A DNA stretch of 54,938 bases from Akkermansia muciniphila. Its GTDB lineage: Bacteria > Verrucomicrobiota > Verrucomicrobiia > Verrucomicrobiales > Akkermansiaceae. Made by a program: the position numbers and the translations under genes. The notes below the pieces were generated by a model. It saw nothing but the letters and a program-made list of their open reading frames with translations, did not search any database and had not been told where the DNA came from. Location of the stretch: the NCBI GenBank assembly GCA_945860285.1, contig CAMAQB010000011.1:1-54938 (forward strand). Reading direction: 5' to 3'. This document shows, piece after piece, positions 50,137-54,938 of this stretch; positions within the stretch are counted from its first letter, which is position 1; each line of letters starts with the position of its first letter.

Positions 50137-51342
50137 ATGGAAGCTAAACCCAGTCATTCACAAGTCTCACTGCGGGCCACGATGGTTACCAACATGTTGC
50201 CTCCGTACCGCATCAGTTTCTATCAGGAAACGGCCAAGCTTGTTTCGTTTTCCTTGATCCTCGACACGCTGAGCGAATTCAACCGCAGCTGGGAGTTGCC
50301 GCACGATCTGAGCCGGTTGACGATCATCGTGCAAAACTGCCGGTCGTTCGTTTACAAGCGGTTTCGCAACGATGTCGGCTACATGGAGAAGCGCCAGTTT
50401 CAGTTCTCCGAACGGACGTTCTCCAAACTGCGCGAGACTTCGCCCGATGTGGTGGTGACCATCGAATACGGATTCAAAACTTTCTGGTCCTTGCTCTATG
50501 GTTGGTTTCACGAAGTCCCCGTGATCCTGGCTTCGGAAGGAACAATGCACACCGAGGGGCATGTGGGTTGGTTCAAGCGCTGCATCAGGAAGCTCATCGT
50601 GTCGCAGTGTTGCCGGTTCTGGTCGAACGGACCTGCATCGACGGAATTGTTGGTCACGTATGGAGCTGATCCCGCATTCATCGATGAGGGTATGACGGGG
50701 ATCGACACGGATGAGTGGCGGCATGCGGTGAATGCGTGCCTCGCGGATCGCGAACGCATCCGGCTGGAATTGGGCCTGCGAGGAAAAGTGCTGCTGTTCT
50801 CCGGTTCGCTGAGTCCGCGCAAGGGGGTTGTTCTGTTGGCGGAGGCGGTTGAACAATGGCGCAAGGAAAAACCAGGAGACGACTTCACCCTGTTGTTATT
50901 GGGAGACGGCGAATGCCGCGAGTGGCTGGAGGATTGGGCCAAGCGAAATCCTGGCATCCATCTTGTCATGCCGGGATTCCTGCAGCATCACGATCTTCCA
51001 CCTTATTTCGCCGCGGCCGACTGGGCGGTGTTGCCGACTGTGGATGACAACTGGCCGCTGGCCACTTTGGAAACACTGGTGGCCGGGCTGCCACAGTTGT
51101 TTTCGATCTACAACGGTGCAACCAGGGATCTGGGGACTTCCGCCACCGGAGTTGTGTTCGATCCGCTGGATCGCGCGGATTTCGTTCAAGCGTTGCAAAA
51201 TCTATCGAGCCTCCACAACAATCGGGTGGACGAGAATGTTATCGAACATTTTGCCCAATACTACTGCGCCCACTCGCAGGCAGTTAGGGCGAGTCGTTCC
51301 TTTTCTGCCGCCCTCGCTGCGGATGGCCTGCATAACAGTTGA
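50137..51342 (+). CDS. Glycosyltransferase family 4
   Basis: A 401-residue GT-B enzyme. TMVTNMLPPYRISFYQETAK opens the acceptor domain. The donor domain has LLFSGSLSPRKGVVLLAEAV, LLLLGDGECREWLEDWA, VMPGFLQHHDLPPYFAAADW and LPTVDDNWPLATLETLVAGL, in which the usual E-x7-E is shifted to D-x-N...E. It starts 4 bases after the GtrA-like stop. Acceptor and donor are unknown. Confidence 0.84.
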   Translation: MEAKPSHSQVSLRATMVTNMLPPYRISFYQETAKLVSFSLILDTLSEFNRSWELPHDLSRLTIIVQNCRSFVYKRFRNDVGYMEKRQFQFSERTFSKLRETSPDVVVTIEYGFKTFWSLLYGWFHEVPVILASEGTMHTEGHVGWFKRCIRKLIVSQCCRFWSNGPASTELLVTYGADPAFIDEGMTGIDTDEWRHAVNACLADRERIRLELGLRGKVLLFSGSLSPRKGVVLLAEAVEQWRKEKPGDDFTLLLLGDGECREWLEDWAKRNPGIHLVMPGFLQHHDLPPYFAAADWAVLPTVDDNWPLATLETLVAGLPQLFSIYNGATRDLGTSATGVVFDPLDRADFVQALQNLSSLHNNRVDENVIEHFAQYYCAHSQAVRASRSFSAALAADGLHNS

Positions 51343-51380
51343 TTCTTTTTGGATTTTCTGCCAATTCAATCGCCAGCAAT

Positions 51381-52811
51381 ATGGACAGTTTCAACAGGCG
51401 TGCATTCAATATCCAGGGATTGCAGATCATCGATGCTTTTCTGGTATGGCTTTCGTTTTCACTGGCGTACCTCGTCCGCGACCCTGTTGTGGATTTTTTC
51501 AATCTCATTGCGCTCCCCATTGACTGGGGCATCTACAAGCAGAATGTCGGCACCATCTATGATATCACCGCGATTCTGGTGGTGGTTGTGCCGATCACAC
51601 CGCTGATCCTGGAAGTCATGGGGTATTACCGACACCCTCTCCGCAGTAACAGGATCAGGGCATTGGGTCATGTGGCGGGGGCTGTCTTTCTGATGATCAG
51701 TTTCATCGCGCTGATGTCATTGTTTTTCAAACTGAATGCCTCGAGTCGCGCCGTGCTCGTGATCGCTGGTTTTTTCGCGTCTCTCTTGTTGTGGATCCGT
51801 TTTCTTCTCACTCGCATCTATTGTTTTTACAAAAGCGGCAAGCAGAGCATCAAGGAGTCGATTGTGCTGGCGGGCAACCCTGACGAGGTGGAGCGGTTGT
51901 ATGCGAGCATTGTCAAAGATGAGACCACGCAGTGGCGGGTGGTGGGTCGCTATGATCTTGCCAGTGAGAAGTGGGATGACTTCCAACAACTCTTGCACGA
52001 CGAAGCGGTGGAACGGGTGATTTTTGCCGCAAAACATTCGGAATTCGATAAAATCGCCACAGCCGTGGAAATGTGCGAGGTCAGGGGAATCGAAGCTTGG
52101 GTTTCCGCCAATTTCATGCAAACCCAGGTTGCCCGCCCCTCCTTTGATTCGATTCAGGGAAATCCCATGCTGGTGCTGCGCTCCACACCAGATTTGTCCT
52201 GGGAACTGGTTGCCAAGGGAATGATGGACTGGTGCGGGTCTTTGATTGCAATCCTGCTCTCCGCTCCGCTCTGGCTGATCGTCGCCATCGGCATCAAGTT
52301 GCAAAGTCCGGGGCCGGTATTTTACAGACAGGAACGCGCGGGTCGCTATGGCAAGCCGTTTTCAATGCTGAAATTCCGCACCATGGTTGTGGATGCCGAT
52401 AAAAAGTTGGAGGAATTGAAACTACAGGCGGGCAATCAAATGAGTGGCCCTGTTTTCAAACTGGAACACGACCCGCGGATTTTTCCGTTCGGTCGGATTT
52501 TAAGAAAATATTCGATCGATGAGTTTCCGCAGTTTGTCAATGTGTTCCTCGGCGAGATGAGCCTGGTCGGCCCGCGTCCGATGGCGATGTACGAACTGCC
52601 GAACATCGAGCGCTCGGAACACCGCAGAAAGCTGAGTGTGAAACCAGGGTTGACCTGCATCTGGCAAGTCAGTGGTCGCAACCAGATCAACAGTTTTGAC
52701 GACTGGGTGAAGTTGGATTTGCAATACATTGACAACTGGTCGTTGTGGCTCGACATCAAACTCATCGTGATGACGATTCCCGCCGTTCTTTTTGCCAAGG
52801 GAGCCAAATGA
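51381..52811 (+). CDS. Polyprenyl-phosphate sugar-1-phosphate transferase (WbaP/WcaJ-like)
   Basis: A 476-residue initiating transferase. Four N-terminal hydrophobic helices (about 10-140) are followed by a CoA-binding-like Rossmann segment (about 165-260). The C-terminal catalytic domain has the helix WCGSLIAILLSAPLWLIVAI, SPGPVFYRQERAGRYGKPF, MLKFRTMVVDADKK, SIDEFPQFVNVFLGEMSLVG with PRPM, and KPGLTCIWQVSGRNQ. It transfers a hexose-1-phosphate to undecaprenyl phosphate, the first step for the whole locus. The ATG at 51381 matches the family start. Confidence 0.93.
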   Translation: MDSFNRRAFNIQGLQIIDAFLVWLSFSLAYLVRDPVVDFFNLIALPIDWGIYKQNVGTIYDITAILVVVVPITPLILEVMGYYRHPLRSNRIRALGHVAGAVFLMISFIALMSLFFKLNASSRAVLVIAGFFASLLLWIRFLLTRIYCFYKSGKQSIKESIVLAGNPDEVERLYASIVKDETTQWRVVGRYDLASEKWDDFQQLLHDEAVERVIFAAKHSEFDKIATAVEMCEVRGIEAWVSANFMQTQVARPSFDSIQGNPMLVLRSTPDLSWELVAKGMMDWCGSLIAILLSAPLWLIVAIGIKLQSPGPVFYRQERAGRYGKPFSMLKFRTMVVDADKKLEELKLQAGNQMSGPVFKLEHDPRIFPFGRILRKYSIDEFPQFVNVFLGEMSLVGPRPMAMYELPNIERSEHRRKLSVKPGLTCIWQVSGRNQINSFDDWVKLDLQYIDNWSLWLDIKLIVMTIPAVLFAKGAK

Positions 52812-52812
52812 G

Positions 52813-53082
52813 ATGCTTGCCATGAAAAAGCTATTGCGCCGGATCGGTTTGGTAGTCGTGCGATTGTTCGGCAGCGATATTCACGATCTGGATGATGGCA
52901 ACGTGTTGGGCAGGGCCTTGGTCGTGGCTTTCGGTGGCCGTGTGCATTTGGTCGGCTATAACGGCCTCCCGCTCCGACCTGTCAGCGTGGCCCAGAACCG
53001 GGTGAAATACTGGCGCATCACAATCGGTTTCAAAAAGGCCGAGGTTCCTGATTACCCGAACGAGGTGGTCACACACCAGTAA
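52813..53082 (+). CDS. Small hypothetical protein
   Basis: An 89-residue protein starting 1 base after the initiating transferase; a second ATG at 52822 is also possible. It begins with a basic amphipathic helix (AMKKLLRRIGLVVVRLFGSD), then a beta-rich region (GRALVVAFGGRVHLVGYN) and a short charged tail. There is no signal peptide or membrane helix long enough to span. I do not recognise a family. Its place between two surface-sugar genes suggests a role in them. Confidence 0.5.
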   Translation: MLAMKKLLRRIGLVVVRLFGSDIHDLDDGNVLGRALVVAFGGRVHLVGYNGLPLRPVSVAQNRVKYWRITIGFKKAEVPDYPNEVVTHQ

Positions 53083-53086
53083 GAGC

Positions 53087-53824
53087 ATGCCGAAGATCGC
53101 CACGATATTGCTCACCCATCAAGGGCTTGATGAAGTGAACCGGATGCTGGCGTATTGGCGGAATCTGGATTCGGATCAGGAATTCATCATCGCATATGGC
53201 GGCGATTCGCCAATCACACCTTCCGGGAATGATTGCTGGATTCGGGTCACCGATCCCGAGTTGCGCACCAGGGATCATCCGCGGGAGCGGCAGAGTTACC
53301 TCGGGGTTTTCAAGGCGGTATCGGCCGCCATTGCCGAGCGGGGAGCCACCCATGTTCATCTTGCCGAGTATGATGAAATACCCATGGTTCCGGATCTGAA
53401 CCGGCACCTGCTGGAGTTGATGGACGCGGAAAAGTGTGATGTGCTCGGCCATCGCTTGTTGCGCGTCGATGACACCACACATCCTCATTTTCTGGATCAC
53501 CAGAAAGATCCAACGTTTCTGGAGTATTGGAAGGGAATTTCCGTTAGAGAGAAACCCGGCGTGGTTTTGTCGATGCTTGGTTGCGGGTCGTTCTGGAAGT
53601 GGGAGGTTTTTGACGCCTTGTGCCGTCTCGAGCCGACCACCAGAATTTATCTGGAGCTTTTTCTGCCAACCGCCGCCCATCATCTCGGGTATCGAGTCAG
53701 GCCTCTGGCGGGACAGGATGCGTTCATGGCGCCTGAAAAACCGAAGTCGCGCGAGGACTTGGCCAAAATGAAGGAGCAGGGAGCTTGGCGGGTTCATCCG
53801 GTGAAGGGCATGTGGGTGAAGTGA
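53087..53824 (+). CDS. Predicted GT-A-like glycosyltransferase, divergent
   Basis: A 245-residue soluble protein. The start (KIATILLTHQGLDEVNRML) is a GT-A nucleotide-binding strand. THVHLAEYDEIPMVPDL resembles the DxD region, with E-Y-D in place of DxD. VVLSMLGCGSFWKWEVFDAL is a plausible acceptor loop. It follows the small gene by 4 bases. I cannot assign a CAZy family; a donor-sugar transferase or an inactive relative are both possible. Confidence 0.55.
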   Translation: MPKIATILLTHQGLDEVNRMLAYWRNLDSDQEFIIAYGGDSPITPSGNDCWIRVTDPELRTRDHPRERQSYLGVFKAVSAAIAERGATHVHLAEYDEIPMVPDLNRHLLELMDAEKCDVLGHRLLRVDDTTHPHFLDHQKDPTFLEYWKGISVREKPGVVLSMLGCGSFWKWEVFDALCRLEPTTRIYLELFLPTAAHHLGYRVRPLAGQDAFMAPEKPKSREDLAKMKEQGAWRVHPVKGMWVK

Positions 53825-53932
53825 CCCTTTTCTGAAGCGGTCCTGTGTTTGCAAGGTGATGTTCTGGAATCAGCGGACGCGAATTTCAGCCGGAAAATGA
53901 AAATACAGCAGACGAGTAACAGTAGATAACCC

Positions 53933-54938
53933 ATGTCGTTCGTTTCCGTCATGCTGTATCTTTTGGGCATTCTGGCTGCCGGCCTTTTTGCCATTGGCAT
54001 GGATCCCTATTCCTGCGGCTTGCCCTTGCTGCTGCTGTCGGCGGCTGTAATCGTTGGTTCATGGAATCGAAAAAATACGACTCGCCTGGGTTTGGTTTCC
54101 TGCTTCGTCATCATGGTTGTTGGCTATTTCAGCTGGCGCATGGCAGTCTCGCCACTGGCCGATTTCGGCCGCAGTGATGGATTGCTGCTCTGCGGTGCCT
54201 TTCTTTCGTTTTGGTGGACGACAACCGCCGGAAACTCCGGAAAATTCACGATCTTGCTTTTTGGCTTGTGGTTGATGGCGCTCGCCAATGTGGGGGTTGC
54301 GGCGTATCAGGCCTATGTGGATGTCGATTTCTTCCCGATTTATGGCAAGCGGGCCACCATTGATTTTCCCAGCGGCTTCTATCATCACTACAATCATTTC
54401 GCCAATTTTCTGCTCGGAGTGGGGCTATTGTCGTTCGGTTATGCCATGGCGGGAACAACCCGCCGCAGCGTGCGCCTTGCGGGCTTTGGGATGTATCTGG
54501 TTTGCCTTTTCGGAATCTTCCTCGCAACCTCGCGGGGCGGCTGGTTGGCGATGGGATGCGGTTCAGCGGTGGTGTTTGTCGGCTGGTTGTCGGATCTTTG
54601 GCGCCGCAGGGTATCCTGGGCCGGCGGGGCATTGGTGGTGGCGACTGTGCTGGCACCCCTGCTGATCACCGGTGCATGGCATCTGGGGTCGAAGGCGGTG
54701 GCGAACAGAGGCGGCGGTGATAGCGGGCGTTTGGAATTCGCAAGCATGGCCCTGGAATTGATTACCGAAAAACCCGTAACCGGTGGCGGCAGCCGTTCAT
54801 TTTTCTTCGATTCGATCAAGAAGTGGAATGTTGCGGAAATGTATGTGGGCAGTGGTGACATCCAATACGTCCACAATGAATATTTGCAGGCGGCGGTTGA
54901 CTACGGATTCATTGGCCTGGGATTGCTGCTGTTGCTGT
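53933..54938 (+). CDS. O-antigen ligase/polymerase-family protein, cut by window end
   Basis: The reading frame is open from ATG 53933 to the last base, 335 codons without a stop. It has 9-10 hydrophobic helices and the O-antigen ligase domain signs: YHHYNHFANFLLGVGLL, ATSRGGWLAMG, GDSGRLEFASMALEL (the R-x-x-x-W-type loop) and VHNEYLQAAVDYGFIGL, the 'HN.yL' motif. Either it is a second polymerase beside 27528, or one of the two ligates polymer to its final carrier. The C-terminus lies beyond the window. Confidence 0.85.
   Translation, partial: MSFVSVMLYLLGILAAGLFAIGMDPYSCGLPLLLLSAAVIVGSWNRKNTTRLGLVSCFVIMVVGYFSWRMAVSPLADFGRSDGLLLCGAFLSFWWTTTAGNSGKFTILLFGLWLMALANVGVAAYQAYVDVDFFPIYGKRATIDFPSGFYHHYNHFANFLLGVGLLSFGYAMAGTTRRSVRLAGFGMYLVCLFGIFLATSRGGWLAMGCGSAVVFVGWLSDLWRRRVSWAGGALVVATVLAPLLITGAWHLGSKAVANRGGGDSGRLEFASMALELITEKPVTGGGSRSFFFDSIKKWNVAEMYVGSGDIQYVHNEYLQAAVDYGFIGLGLLLLL

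Overview
The window is one long, almost entirely plus-strand surface-polysaccharide (O-antigen or exopolysaccharide) locus of a Gram-negative-type bacterium. I favour a member of the Verrucomicrobiota (Verrucomicrobiae), with moderate confidence. The reasons are a secreted protein ending in a 'DLxxW...FFRV' tail typical of that group, coiled-coil secreted small proteins, starts that mostly lack a Shine-Dalgarno sequence, and animal/plant-like nucleotide-sugar enzymes. I saw no rRNA, tRNA, CRISPR array, transposase or integrase.

Layout. (1) 249-9719: nucleotide-sugar supply. UXS and an animal-like UDP-glucose dehydrogenase give UDP-xylose, a GDP-mannose 3,5-epimerase gives GDP-L-galactose/gulose, and there are a GT4, a WecG-type GT26, a DegT aminotransferase, and rfbF and rfbG for CDP-4-keto-6-deoxyglucose. 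(2) 9796-16258: rfbH, fused in frame to a PemK/MazF-like toxin domain, then a SDR reductase and the stub of a TPP-dependent (YerE-like) enzyme. Small gene pairs of toxin-antitoxin type are scattered through regions 1 and 2: 3822/4024, 9796/9992, 11892/12416 and mntA/hepT at 14335/14615. A tandem REP-like repeat lies at 13191-13427. (3) 16530-22887: an unusual module of a divergent nucleotidyltransferase, PfpI/DJ-1 protein, cupin, TPP enzyme, Ldh-type oxidoreductase and HAD phosphatase, ending in the wreck of a NeuB-family synthase. (4) 22949-33305: Wzx-type flippase, GT2, large COG5610-type HAD protein, Wzy-type polymerase, three GT4 enzymes and a methyltransferase.

(5) 33318-45832: membrane and decoration functions. 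There are three paralogues of a polytopic GT-C-like family (one interrupted by an in-frame TAG), two tandem acyltransferase-3 proteins, a large secreted SGNH-like protein with its own promoter candidate, an MBOAT/SGNH O-acylation pair and a short SDR. (6) 45838-54938: a tightly coupled run (ATGA overlaps) of TIM-barrel isomerase, FAD oxidoreductase, two GT2 enzymes and a GtrA-like protein. It is followed by a GT4, the polyprenyl-phosphate sugar-1-phosphate transferase that would start repeat-unit synthesis, a small unknown protein, a GT-A-like protein and a second O-antigen polymerase/ligase cut by the window end.

How the genes fit together (inference): sugars are activated in the cytosol, the polyprenyl transferase at 51381 primes the lipid carrier, the GT2/GT4/GT26 enzymes extend the unit, the flippase exports it, the polymerases join it, and the acyltransferases and GT-C-like proteins decorate it outside. 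Gene remnants, repeats and TA-type pairs between 9700 and 22900 mark that stretch as the recombining, fast-evolving part of the locus.
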